A stretch of 64,000 nucleotides of DNA from Sepiola atlantica. Its lineage: Eukaryota; Mollusca; Cephalopoda; Sepiida; Sepiolidae. The notes beneath the pieces are model-generated. The model saw nothing but the letters and a program-made list of their open reading frames with translations, was not told where the DNA came from and did no database searches. How positions within the stretch are numbered: the first letter of the stretch is position 1; every line of letters begins with the position of its first letter. The DNA is taken from assembly GCA_963556195.1 (NCBI GenBank), contig OY744551.1, positions 12,741,596 to 12,805,595 of the forward strand, given 5' to 3'. The position numbers and the translations under genes are program-made. Shown here one piece after another: positions 34,687-45,549 of the stretch.

Positions 34687-34784
34687 GTAAGAATTGTTTT
34701 ACATACTTGTTAAATATATGTAATAGAAGTAAACGTTCTTACCTGTCACAACTTGTGTCGGTGTGTTCGTACAAGTCGATATAT

Positions 34785-34995
34785 GTCGTCGAGGAACGGG
34801 GCAGACAGATGGGGGACCGTTGTGGTGTCTTCTGTCACTGCTCTGCTGGGCTGTGGTATAGTTCAGTTCTGTCTCAGGAGGTCCACCCTTCCAGAATTTA
34901 CCCTCTCTTTGAGAAGGGGTTAGTTTATTGCTAATCGCGTGCGGTGCCCCTACCGGGGAATGCCAACGGAGCTGCTCAGATTTTATTTAAGTCAG
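34785..34995 (+). mobile_element. Diverged U2-SINE body in intron 1 of gene B
   Basis: Contains CAGTTCTGTCTCAGGAGGTC, GAGAAGGGGTTAGTTTATTG, GGTGCCCCTACCGGGGAATG and CCAACGGAGCTGCTCAG, matching in order the body of the U2-headed SINE. The U2 part is not recognisable. The same insertion is at 60070-60285 in gene D, so it predates the duplication. Confidence 0.75.
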
Positions 34996-35312
34996 AGCAC
35001 GTTAATCAATATTATTTTATGACATAATAGTGCTCAATATTTTATTTAGACCAAGTATTTTCTCTATTGTGTATTTTTTTTTGTTTCTCGTATATTTAAA
35101 AAAACAAGGTGCCGGGATTTAGGGAGTAACACCCTATAAATTGTAAATTATACAAAAATATAACATGCCCATGTTACTCACCGTGAGTCAGATAAATTTT
35201 ATATTCTAATAGCCATGTTTTGTATTTTTTTTTATTTGTATTTTTTGCACATTTAAAAAAAAAACATTTATGTGAATTGTATTTTTACGGCCCGTTAATT
35301 TAGACGTGAGCC

Positions 35313-35319
<7 letters not shown>

Positions 35320-35360
<41 letters not shown>
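35320..35360. repeat. (AT)n microsatellite, intron 1
   Basis: TA repeat. Further TA repeats in the same intron are at about 35537-35562 and 35678-35709. All three have counterparts in gene D. Confidence 0.95.
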
Positions 35361-35532
35361 TATTTTTAGTGTAGTTACACGTTCGTGCTTTTAGATAAAT
35401 CAATATTAAACCTTGTAAATAATGAAAAGATTCTACTATGCAAAACCAGAGTAATGATCAATAAATTTTGGTTCCATTAAGGTAATTAAAAGTTTTGCTT
35501 GACACGAATTTTTAGCCTTGTCGAATCGAAAT

Positions 35533-35571
<39 letters not shown>

Positions 35572-35672
35572 GTTGTTGTTTATTATCTACGGACGTATAC
35601 GTTTAATCTTTTTTCAATCAAGACTCTTCAGCGTAGAAGTTTGACTATTCACTACTGGTCACACGATTCGAA

Positions 35673-35711
<39 letters not shown>

Positions 35712-35777
35712 CTTATTTTATATATTATATATTATTAAAATGCATATAAATTAAAAATAAATATTATTATTTTTCAG

Positions 35778-35873
35778 ATATGCCCTGCATGCGTGTTCCC
35801 GTCTTGGAGATGGACGGTGGCAACAAGATGCCCGAGACCATGGCCATTGCTAGGTACCTGGCCCGAGAACACA
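35778..35873 (+). CDS. S-crystallin B, exon 2
   Basis: 96-bp exon, acceptor TTTTCAG, donor GTAAGT, phases 1 and 1. It encodes residues 45-76, MPCMRVPVLEMDGGNKMPET then MAIARYLAREH. This is the second half of the thioredoxin-fold domain with the conserved VPVLE cis-proline motif and the GST glutathione-contact region (in GSTs usually QS; here PET). Confidence 0.97.
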
Positions 35874-36210
35874 GTAAGTATAGCTTAAATAAGTTAACAC
35901 GAATAAACAGAAAATAAGTCAAACACTGTAATACACATATTATACTCACTTATAATGATTTTCACGGATAATATACTCATTTTTATTGTTATTATAAAAG
36001 CTGTAAATACGCGACGTTGTCCGGGATATAGTTAAATAATTTTAGTTTTTGCTTTTTTTGTAAAGAAAAGGAAATACATTTGAATTCACGAAAGACAACA
36101 CATTTTATATTTTTTAATTTAAAATATTAGTTATTCTCCTTGCTAATTTTGAGTTTTCGGTCATAATTGTAAAATGTTTCCATAGTATCAGTATTTTTAT
36201 GGAAATAATA

Positions 36211-36237
36211 TACCTGGCCCGAGAACACAGTAAGTAT
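36211..36237 (+). repeat. Duplicated 3' end of exon 2 with splice donor
   Basis: A 27-base exact copy of the end of exon 2 and its donor (CCTGGCCCGAGAACACAG followed by TAAGTAT) lies in intron 2, 340 bases after the real donor. The copy is also in gene D at 61510-61536. Confidence 0.93.
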
Positions 36238-36354
36238 TTTTTAATGAGTCATTTTTGAAATTTTATTATACAGTTTATTTTGTTTACATTTTCTTTAAAA
36301 CTAAGGAATCAAAATCTATTAGTATAATTCTCAGCTTAATCGAGATTAAATAAT

Positions 36355-36810
36355 TTTAGGAAGAATAGAATATAATAAAATATATAAGGATAATCTGTCT
36401 GTTAAACCTGACATCGTAATATGGGACAAAAGGGAGAAAGTAGCAACCCTAGTTGAAGTCAGTGTTCCTAATGATGCAGGATTAAACAGAGCTGAAAGGG
36501 AAAAGATTACGAAATACCAAGGTCTTATGTACGACATGAACACAAACTGGAATCTTAGGAAAATCTCCATCATACCAATATCTATAAGAGCATCAGAACT
36601 AATGAAAAAGAATTTCAAAAGCTATCTGGCAAGTATACCCGGTGAACCGAGTGCAAGAAAAATACAAACTTATAGAGACGGTCAGAATCTTAAAAAAAAA
36701 GATTTTTAGGCTGGAGTGTCTGAAATTGCCGGTGAATGTCTGGCATCCGGTAGGATGCCCCTATCTCCAGCAAAAACAGAAAGATAAGAAACATAAAAAG
36801 AGAGAAACAA
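36355..36810 (+). mobile_element. RLE-LINE 3' fragment in intron 2 of gene B
   Basis: Reads NLSVKPDIVIWDKREKVATL, VEVSVPNDAGLNRAEREKIT, NWNLRKISIIPISIRASELM and SYLASIPGEPSARKIQT, then a frameshift and a 3' untranslated part with GGCATCCGGTAGGATGCCCC. It is the endonuclease end of the same LINE family as 27860-28440. The PD...DK...VSVP motif is kept here. It is 5'-truncated, as is usual for target-primed insertion. Confidence 0.85.
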
Positions 36811-37534
36811 GACACATGAACATATATACTAAAATAAATTAATAAATAGTAACAAATATATTTAATCGTAGATTTAAACCTGTAAACATAATGAACTAAA
36901 ACATCAAATTATATATTCTACATAAACAACAACAATGTAATATCCCTTGCTTGATGGCGATCACGAAGACTCTTATCTCTTCGATATGGACCATGCACTT
37001 TTAAAGAAGTTAGTGCAAAAAACAGTTTCTTCCAACGATCTCACATTATCGCTTAACAGATCCTCGATGAACAGAAGCTTACCACATTTGATACCGGATG
37101 ACCGAAATCTTTTAGTCTGCATCTTCCTCTTTCTTTCATTAGCTTTCTTTTCACCGTGTTTCCCTCGCATTTCATATCTTACTTCTCTCTCTTCTAACTA
37201 CCAGGGTCATACTAACATATGAGCGACCACTACCCCCTTCAAACACTTAGCATACCTCCCATACCCAATACACTTAATTTCCATACCCTCCTCCATCTTC
37301 TCACTTTATATTTCTCCCTTGTTCTCTGTATAAAACTGAACTTGAATGTAATAATTTTCGATAAATCGCCTCAGAACTATTGGAGTCAATAAACCTTTTA
37401 AACATATTTTAATTAGGTTGTTCGTATTGATCAGCTAATTTCATATACTAACCATTTCGTATATAATTATAAATAATATATTCAAATACACCCATATACA
37501 CATGTGTTTCATGCCAAACCTACAATCATCAGTA

Positions 37535-37630
37535 TGGGAGGAGACAATCACTGACGATCACACGATTCGAACCCCAGTACGAAAGTCATATTTGACCAAG
37601 TAGTCGAGCGCGTACCGATATGCCTATTAC
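37535..37630 (-). mobile_element. tRNA-derived SINE head in intron 2 of gene B
   Basis: On the minus strand GGTACGCGCTCGACTACTTG (A-box region) precedes GGGGTTCGAATCGTGTG (B box) by about 45 bases. The counterpart in gene D is at about 62860-62945. Confidence 0.7.
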
Positions 37631-38049
37631 GCATTGTCTTGAAAGTCAATTATCGACTAAATCGCAAATTCAGTGTCCATTTAGCAAACCGTCAAAAGAA
37701 ATCAATAGGCATTCCTTAGAGTATAGCACAATGCATTCGTTTGGTCCGCTATCGATACTTTTGGTTTCACAAAATACTGTGATGTCAGCTAGCAAGGGTA
37801 AATATCGTGAATGTAACAGATCGCTATCTTTAGCCATGTAGATTCAGGTTCCAATATGTCCATGAAACTGAAGGTATTGACGGAAGGCAAAATTAATATA
37901 TACTACCATTTGAAATAATACATATGTTCATTTTGCATGAGGTATTTATGTAAATTAGTCAAAAATACCTAACGTCTCTAGATGAAGAACATTTTGATTT
38001 TTCATAACTCACCTGCATAATTATAAAATTCTCATTGTCACTTCATTAG

Positions 38050-38165
38050 ATTTCTACCCCAAGAGCAGCATGGACATGATGAGGTGTGACTATATCGCTG
38101 ATTGCTTCTATGAAATCATGCACGATTACATGAGGTACTACCACTGGAAGAACGGACGCTTCAGG
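38050..38165 (+). CDS. S-crystallin B, exon 3
   Basis: 116-bp exon, acceptor CATTAG, donor GTGAGT, entering in phase 1 and leaving in phase 0. It encodes residues 77-115, NFYPKSSMDMMRCDYIADCF then YEIMHDYMRYYHWKNGRFR. It corresponds to the first helices of the GST C-terminal domain and is rich in Met, Tyr and His. Confidence 0.97.
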
Positions 38166-38274
38166 GTGAGTCAGTATTTTTTGTATTTGTTGTAACAAAA
38201 ATAAGCGCTTGATTGCATATAATTATTCTCAATATTCAGAAAATAAACACGGTAGAATATGTGAAATTTCCTTC

Positions 38275-38825
38275 TACGAGTAATGTATGTTGAGAGCAAT
38301 ATATTCTGAGAGCAATATATTCTGAGAGTAATGCATTTCGAGAGCAATATATTCTGAGAGTAATGCATTTCGAGAGCAATATATTCTGAGAGCAATATAT
38401 TCTACGAGTAATGCATTTCGAGAGCAATATATTCTGAGAGCAATATATTCTGAGAGTAATGTATTTCGAGAGCAATACATTCTGAGAGCAATATATTCTG
38501 AGAGCAATATATTCTGAGAGTAATGCATTTCGAGAGCAATATATTCTGAGAGCAACATATTCTGAGAGTAATGCATTTCGAGAGCAATATATTCTGAGAG
38601 CAATATATTCTACGAGTAATGCATTTCGAGAGCAATATATTCTGAGAGTAATGCATTTCGAGAGCAATATATTCTGAGAGCAATATATTCTACGAGTAAT
38701 GCATTTCGAGAGCAATATATTCTGAGAGCAATATATTCTACGAGTAATGTATTTTGAGAGCAATATATTCTGAGAGCAATATATTCTGAGAGTAATATAT
38801 TCTGAGAGCAATATATTCTGGGTTT
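38275..38825. repeat. 16-bp tandem repeat array, intron 3 of gene B
   Basis: About 34 copies of GAGAGCAATATATTCT with variants (GTAATGCATTTC, CTACGAG). Because 3 x 16 = 48, both strands stay open for up to 190 codons with a 16-residue period. These frames are artefacts. An equivalent array follows exon 3 in gene D. Confidence 0.96.
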
Positions 38826-39129
38826 TTGTAGGGTAATGAAGTTCATCTCTCTCTAAAATTGTCTTTCTAATATTAATGTTTTGTAAGTGTAATATTTTCT
38901 AAGACTTATGCAATGTATTCTGAGAGCAGTGTATTCTGAGAGCAATGCATTCTAGGAATATAAATAAATTATCCTACAGAATTATATTTAACAACTTCAT
39001 TAAATAACTCATATATGGTTGATACGCCATACACCAAACGACACCAAACGGAAGTGTAAGAGGTGCTACTCCTTTCTCAATATTGCTCCACTTACACTTG
39101 ATCATTCCTTTTATAATGCTAAGTTTTTA

Positions 39130-39220
39130 GCAAGAAGACATCAAGTACCATATTTTAGTCTTTGCTATGACTCGGCCGAGGATTGAACCCCGGCCTCGCA
39201 GCCAATTACTGTACACTATT
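39130..39220 (-). mobile_element. tRNA-derived SINE fragment, intron 3
   Basis: On the minus strand the words GGCTGCGAGGCCGGGGTTCA and ATCCTCGGCCGAGTCA look like the end of a tRNA-type head with its B box. The body word ATCAAGTACC recurs near 43668. Confidence 0.5.
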
Positions 39221-39324
39221 AACATTCTGCATTATAATATGGAAAAATAATGTTTTCTTAAATTCTATATTGAAGCTATTTATGAATCTTCCTAACCCGT
39301 TTTTAAATTTCATATTATTTTCAG

Positions 39325-39528
39325 TTTGGTAACAACGGAATGATGTCTTCCGACATGGGAGGTAACTCCGGAATGATGTCACCTAACATGGGAGGCAACC
39401 GAGGAATGATGTCACCCAACATGGGAGGTAACCGCGGAATGATGTCACCCAACATGGGTAGTAACAGTGGAATGATGTCCCCCAACATGGGAGGTAACAG
39501 CGGTGATATGATGAACTCTAACTACGAC
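39325..39528 (+). CDS. S-crystallin B, exon 4 (Met/Gly repeat insert)
   Basis: 204-bp exon with acceptor TTTTCAG and donor GTGAGT, phase 0 at both ends. It encodes residues 116-183: FGNNGMMSSDMGG, four 11-residue units of the form N-x-G-M-M-S-P-N-M-G-G, and NSGDMMNSNYD. The 33-bp unit is tandemly repeated in the DNA, and gene A has two units fewer. The exon has no counterpart in GST, and its low-complexity Met/Gly composition suggests a flexible loop that could tune packing or refractive index (inference). Skipping it would keep the frame. Confidence 0.96.
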
Positions 39529-40084
39529 GTGAGTACAATTCGGGTGCTGGAGTCCCTATTTATTAGCTCCCCACGAGTGCAGAGTTAGACAAAAGGTCGG
39601 TTTTTAATGTGGGGAAAATCCAGTTATCCTACCCATCTGTTGGAATATATGTACTTTCGATCGGAAATCCTAAATGTCCGGTTTATTTCTCAGTCACTCT
39701 CAGCTTGTCATCACAACTGACTACATCCGTCCTTCCTCTCAGCACCTCCCTATTCGACCACCGGAAACCAACCACTTGGGATTATGGCCAGCCTTATCTA
39801 TAAACACAAAACGATCTACTGCCCGGGGGTCCATACTTTGATAGCCATTACATTTTGAAATCCGTGATTGAGTCATAACCACAGCAAGGAACCTCTTAAC
39901 TGTAAAGAGATTTTTCAGGTGTTTTATCGCTCAGCATTAATCACCGTTGAAGGAGACACATCTTTTCAAAGGGAAATCAAATTATGTGTTGCCAAATACA
40001 AAATTAAAGATATGTTCAATTTCTTGTGTGTCCTCTTTTCTCTCAGCAAAATCTATCCCATCTGTAGCAAGTCTGTTATTAGCA

Positions 40085-40530
40085 TGCACCTTAAACATTC
40101 AACCCTACTAAACATGTACCCTACTAAACATGCAACCCTAATAAACATGATACCCTAATAAACATGGAACTCTAATAAACATGCAACCCTAATAAACATG
40201 CAACCCTAATAAGCATGCAACCCTAATAAACATGCAACCCTACTAAACATGCAACCCTACTAAACATGCAACCCTACTAAACATGCAACCCTAATAAACA
40301 TGCAAGCCTAATAAACATGCAACCCTACTAAACATGCAACCCTACTAAACATGCACCCCTAATAAGCCTGCAGCCCTAATAAACATGCAACCCTAATAAG
40401 CATGCAACCTTAATAAACATGCAAACCTACTAAACATGCAACCCTACTAAACATGCAACCTTAATAAACATGCAACCCTAATAAACATGCACCCCTACCA
40501 AACATGCAACCCTAATAAACATGCAACCTA
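40085..40530 (+). repeat. 17-bp tandem repeat with CCCTAA, intron 4 of gene B
   Basis: About 26 copies of CATGCAACCCTAATAAA with variants (CTACTAAA, CCTTAATAAA). The unit contains the telomere-like word CCCTAA, but the spacing is not that of a true telomeric array. Confidence 0.96.
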
Positions 40531-41096
40531 ATGCAGGTTTACAATTCAATCACTGACACCGCCGAATATTTCTATCATAATATATAACATGCATGTCTAA
40601 ATAAAGATAGTTGTAGTAGTTGCTTGATTTGTAAAGAAAAGTGTGCTCACTCGGTGGTAGAGAGGGTACATCTATTATTGGATACATTGTGACTGGTATT
40701 TCCACGCTTTTCTGTTTTACATTATCTGCAGAAAGCAAATAGAAACGTATTTCATCTATTTAGATTGCTTTTCTGTATCTCCATAAGATGAAATCTGAAT
40801 TGCAAACGAAAAGGTGTAGACGTTTCATTAAACACAAACTGCTATTTTACATTGCAAATGAATGGATTTCAAATATTTAACTATGCTGGTTCTCTTAAAC
40901 GAAAGCAAAATACACACTTTATTTTGAATGAGGATAATTGTAACTTTATATGTAAAACGTTTTTAAATTGCAATCGTAATCAAACTTAACCATCTTATAC
41001 ACACGTATCAAAATAACATACGATCTCTATCTACTTATTCGTCTATTAATGCATGTTTGGCGATCAAAATGAATATTTATATTACTAATATTTCAG

Positions 41097-41204
41097 AACT
41101 ACTTGCAATGGAGATACATGAACACCTTCAACCGAGTTATGCCCTTCATGGAGAGGACCCTCAGCATGCGTGATGGCGGAAACAAATTCTTCATGGGTGA
41201 CCAG
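41097..41204 (+). CDS. S-crystallin B, exon 5
   Basis: 108-bp exon, acceptor TTTCAG, donor GTAGGT, phase 0 on both sides. It encodes residues 184-219, [20 protein letters not shown] then [22 protein letters not shown] matches the GST block FFVGxxxTxAD, where the enzyme's helix with the N-capping box begins. Here it continues as MMWCDMM, so the Thr and Ala of the capping box are replaced. Confidence 0.97.
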
Positions 41205-41833
41205 GTAGGTTTGTCATTTGTAAATTCCTATTGGTTAATGTTGGAAAATACATTTAATATTATATAGATATTTCATTTAGCTTGGCGATATTATACACAA
41301 GAGAGGAGCAGGTCTTCTCTCACACTCTAAGATTCTCCCACTCTCACTCATTAAAATGGATTTTATTTAATAAAATATCTATGTGTTCTCTACACCAGTG
41401 CCGGTGTGGTTTTCATTGGCTAAGTGATATAGAGTTCACGAATCGTTGCATTTTTTCAATATTATCTTACCTAATCACACATTGAAATTTTATTTATACA
41501 GTGAAATAAACCATAATTTTATAAGATAATTATGAATTACGTTAAAAGAATTTCAAAGCATTTAAACCTCTACTAAAAAGTGATTTTTTACGTATTTTGA
41601 CAGACTAATATCATCATATTATTGTCGGAAGAAAGCTCACCGGATAAAATTGTAATATTTTATATTCAATTCGGTCTACGTTCGGGCAGGTCTCGGAAGC
41701 GCCCGAGAGTTGACGAGAAAAACAATTGCTAAACGATGAATCGAAGACTGGCAGGCGGTAAATTTAGACGAAGTAAATCCAAGTTGAAATACATATATAA
41801 AAGTAAAGAACGAGCAAACCATAACTAAACAAT

Positions 41834-42200
41834 TAAAATTTTGTCAAAGTAACCCATTGTTAATGAAATGTTTTAAAAAAAATGTTTTTTTTTGTCAAAA
41901 TTTTGTCAAAGGAAACCATTGTTAATGAAATGTTTTTAAAAAAAATGTTTTTTTTTGTCAAAATTTTGTCAAAGGAAACCATTGTTAATGAAATGTTTTT
42001 AAATAAAATGTTGTTTTTTGTCAAAATTTTGTCAAAGGAAACCATTGTTAATCAAATGTTTTTAAATAAAATTGTTTTTATTGTCAAAATTTTGTCAAAG
42101 GAAACCATTGTTAATGAAATGTTTTTAAATAAAATGTTTTTTTTTTGTCAAAATTTTGTCAAAGGAAACCATTGTTAATGAAATGTTTTTAAATAAAGGT
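41834..42200 (+). repeat. ~62-bp tandem repeat, intron 5 of gene B
   Basis: Five to six units, each with AATTTTGTCAAAGGAAACCA, TTGTTAATGAAATGTTTTTA and a T-run. The open frames of 61 and 98 codons through it are periodic artefacts. Confidence 0.95.
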
Positions 42201-42625
42201 TTTTTTTTGTTAACGGCAATTAGTGACACATAAAAAATAACTTCTTTCTATACACTTTTATTTTAACCGTAAGTTATTTTTAATTGGCAGTTTAAAGGAT
42301 CCAACACAATTTGGGTCTTGAAATTATTAATTAAACCACATTAACCGATGCAGAGTGTAACTGACCCGATGAAATGTCGAGAAAGATTAATTTCTGGGTG
42401 GGGAGTGGTTAGGATTAAGACGAGAAAACCTAGCGTGTCTTAAGCAGGATAATATCGATCTCGGGAAAAATACTAAAAATATTTTTTTTAAACCCCCGAT
42501 AAAAGTGAGTATTCATTAGTTAAATATCTTATTCTTACATGCTTATGTCGCGACGTATATATGTACAAAGGTAGTTAACTTATAAATAAAAATAATATTA
42601 AATTATGTTTTGTTTCTTTTTGTAG

Positions 42626-42790
42626 ATGATGTGGTGTGACATGATGTGTTATTGTTGTATGGAAAACCCCTACATGGAGAACCAGTCCATGTTCAGCAGC
42701 TACCCCAAGATTATGGCCCTCTACAAACGTGTGTCTTCTCACCCCAAGATCTGCGGATACCTGAAGAGCCGTAGCAAGACCATGTGGTAG
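42626..42790 (+). CDS. S-crystallin B, exon 6 (C-terminus, stop)
   Basis: Terminal exon, acceptor TTGTAG, 54 codons plus TAG (residues 220-273). It encodes MMWCDMMCYCCMENPYMENQ, SMFSSYPKIMALYKRVSSHP and KICGYLKSRSKTMW. It is the last part of the GST C-terminal domain. The P-K-I-x-x-L/Y-x-x-R-V-x-x-x-P-K-I pattern is typical of sigma GSTs. The coding sum over six exons is 822 bases, an exact multiple of three. Confidence 0.97.
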   Translation: MMWCDMMCYCCMENPYMENQSMFSSYPKIMALYKRVSSHPKICGYLKSRSKTMW

Positions 42791-42955
42791 GGTGTTAGGG
42801 TTAGGATTAGTGCTCTCATGAAAGATCAATACAGGAAGGAGCGGGTCTAAGTCGGAAAATATCCGAAGCAGATTATCAAGTGCCGTGTTTCCGGATACTC
42901 AAATAATCCTGGATTGTATCAGCATTTTTTATGTGTACCAGAATGAAATTTGAAT

Positions 42956-42961
42956 AATAAA
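42956..42961 (+). terminator. Poly(A) signal AATAAA, gene B
   Basis: AATAAA 166 bases after the stop codon. The 3' untranslated region opens with GGTGTTAGGGTTAGGATTAG, a telomere-like word. Confidence 0.65.
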
Positions 42962-42969
42962 ATTCTCTG

Positions 42970-44630
42970 TTTCTAAGATATTTTTCCTTCTTTTTATTTA
43001 TTAGCATGCTAAAGCTAAATCAAATAAGGTTTGTGTCCCTAAGTCTATTTTCCTTTATAGTAAACACAGTAAAGTAAAACTTGGTTGACCATAGTCGATA
43101 GCGAAAAAAAAAGAATAACGAACTAATCTTTTAATAGAGATGTCGCCAAGATCAAGTCAAAATGGCAGCAAAAAACCGTCTCTCTCAACTGTATATATAA
43201 AAAAAAACGTCCTTCAAATCAACATGAAAGAAAATCCAGCACTCTTTTCTTTTGCTCGCTTTTCAATACGCGTTCAGAACGATATCCACGAAAAAACTGA
43301 CTGACTCTTAACTTTTCGCTCTCCTATTAAAACGAAAATCCCACGCATGCAAACGACCTAATTTGCATGAACAAATAAAATAATTAAAATCTTATTTCAC
43401 TTTCTGACGCCTCTCTCCTCCCACTCCTCTTTCTTTTTATGTCGGCAACGAGGGTTTTCGGGTTCGCCACACACACACAGCATAGCAGACGCTGCCTCTT
43501 TGAACGGCGCCGACAAGTGTCTGCATCTACTTCAATCGGCCGCTCTCCGTTACATCCCTCTTCATTAGCAATTACACCGAAGTATAGGTGAGGTAGCCAC
43601 GCCTTTAACAGGATTACCCCCACGTTATCCTGACCCTAACCTTGTAATGCCGAATGTTTAGATGCATCAAGTACCGTTTTTCAGTCTTTGGTAGGAATTG
43701 AAAACAATTGAACCATTAGCGAACAATGTTAACATTATGCCAAATGAGCCTATATATTGTATTCACAAAAATTGCATGACACAGTTACTTTAGGATCGTG
43801 TAACGTTTGTAAAAGCTTCCATTTTAATTGTTCTAATTAGCCAGAATTTGCAATTAAATCACAAAGTCACTCGTCACTTACAAAGTAACTCTCAAGTTCC
43901 ATTACTCTATGCTGTTTGACGTTCGCTCTTATTTTGTACAGTTTCTATTATTCTCGCTTCCATTACTCTCTCTTCTGTTTATTAATAGTCAAAATAATAT
44001 AACTAACTATAAAAGAGAAGTTTAGAATAGGCTATTATAAAAAAGGAAATAAGTATAATTAAAGTTCCCATAGACTCAATAAAAGCATGGACATGTATAC
44101 ATAACTCAATTTATATTTGTGTGAGTGTGTGCATAACTATTTCATAATAAATATTTAATTATTTTAGTATTAATATTTATACGCTATGTATCTGAATTTA
44201 TATATAACCACCCTCTGTCTAACAAGCTTACTGTTTTATTGATCACTGATGAGTGAAAAATGTTTCTTCCAGTGGGAAAAGTTACGACTGTGTAAGAAAT
44301 AATTGTTTTTGTTTCAAACGCGTAAAAGTCAATAGCCTAATTTAAATGAGAAAATAAAGGAATTTAAAAGTGCCATGTTCAACTAAAAGAGAAATTCTGA
44401 AAAAACAAAAAAATAGAAGAAAGGGAATATCAGAAGAAAATGTAAATTGAAAGGTTTTCACTATCAGAGAAATGTTAAGAAAAAAATGAGCCAATAAAAA
44501 GATTTAAGGAATTTTTTTTCATACAAGAACATAAAAAAATACAAATTATCTAATCGCGGTTGAAGAAAACACTCGATTATTTGATTTACAACCCTGAAAA
44601 CGAAATTACGTTTGCTTCGTATTTATGACG
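42970..44630. other. Downstream flank of gene B, no gene recognised
   Basis: AT-rich. An even-composition stretch at 43380-43630 has a minus-strand open frame with no known domain. A SINE-like word (ATCAAGTACCGTTTTTCAGTC) lies near 43668. Confidence 0.4.
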
Positions 44631-45549
44631 ATAGGAAGATCTTTATAATACGCACTGTACAAATTGGATATAAAAATGCTTTGTTTGCTATTAAGACAGT
44701 TGGGTACAGTTGATCATACCAAATTCGTAAATTATTATTGCCACAAAAAGAATCAATCGTATACTTGTCGAAGAAGTAACATTTTTGATTTAATTGTTTC
44801 GCTCTAAAACATTTCTTTTTCACATAAATACGAATTTCGCATATAAAGAAGACGAAGACTACACTACTTTCGCTAACGTAGTTTGCAATTATTATGATCA
44901 TTTCAAATTGTCGGAGGTTAATGTTACTAAATGTATAATCTTCGCACAAATTCAAACGTAAAGAAAAATTTGAAAACCAACCAGCAATATTACTAAAATA
45001 GTCCTCGGTGAACAAAACACATTTGAACGCGAGCTAATCTCTATATTAAACGCAAATACTTTTTAAGCTAAGAATGTTCGTAATGAACAACTAAATGAAC
45101 ATATTTTATTGATAGAATGTGTTCATAAACTTTTCTGTCAAAGGACAGGAATTTCAATGCCGAAAGAGAGAGACTATAAAAAGAATTAAAATACATATTT
45201 TCAAAAGTGTAGTCTGGTGTTGTAGGAAGATCTTAAAAATGAGTGCGAAGTTTGAATTTAAACTAAGTATTCATCTAGTTTTTTTTTAAATAAAAGAAAT
45301 GTTCTATTAGCTTCATTAAATCAAATTGACTAGGAATTAAATAGACATAAAAATGGGAGCATCATCGAAAGTAGATTACATTGATTGGGATTCGTAAAAA
45401 AAGTAAAGAGTCAAAACGAGTACAAAGGTTACTGTCTCGTCAATAAGAGATGTTCGCTAAACTCAATAGATGACATTTTTATCAAACCTTTAGACGAGCA
45501 ATGTCAAAAATAAATATAAATACTCATAGGTTTTTGTAACAACTCGAAA

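Noticed and set aside
38171..38846. Minus-strand frames up to 191 codons with the repeated word ILLSEYIALRIYCSQN
   Set aside because: A 16-bp tandem repeat read three times makes a 48-base, 16-residue period, so any stop-free unit stays open. It is intronic on the opposite strand. The frames at 63359-63998 have the same cause.
41860..42178. 61- and 98-codon frames in intron 5 of gene B
   Set aside because: They follow a ~62-bp tandem repeat and lie between well-defined exons 5 and 6.
42795..42815. A chromosome end or true telomeric repeat
   Set aside because: Only two or three TTAGGG-like words occur, embedded in a gene's 3' untranslated region, with genes continuing on both sides.
44623..45015. 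130-codon minus-strand open frame as a gene
   Set aside because: The opposite strand carries gypsy gag words such as HFKLSEVNVTKCIIFAQ, so this frame is a shadow of the retroelement.
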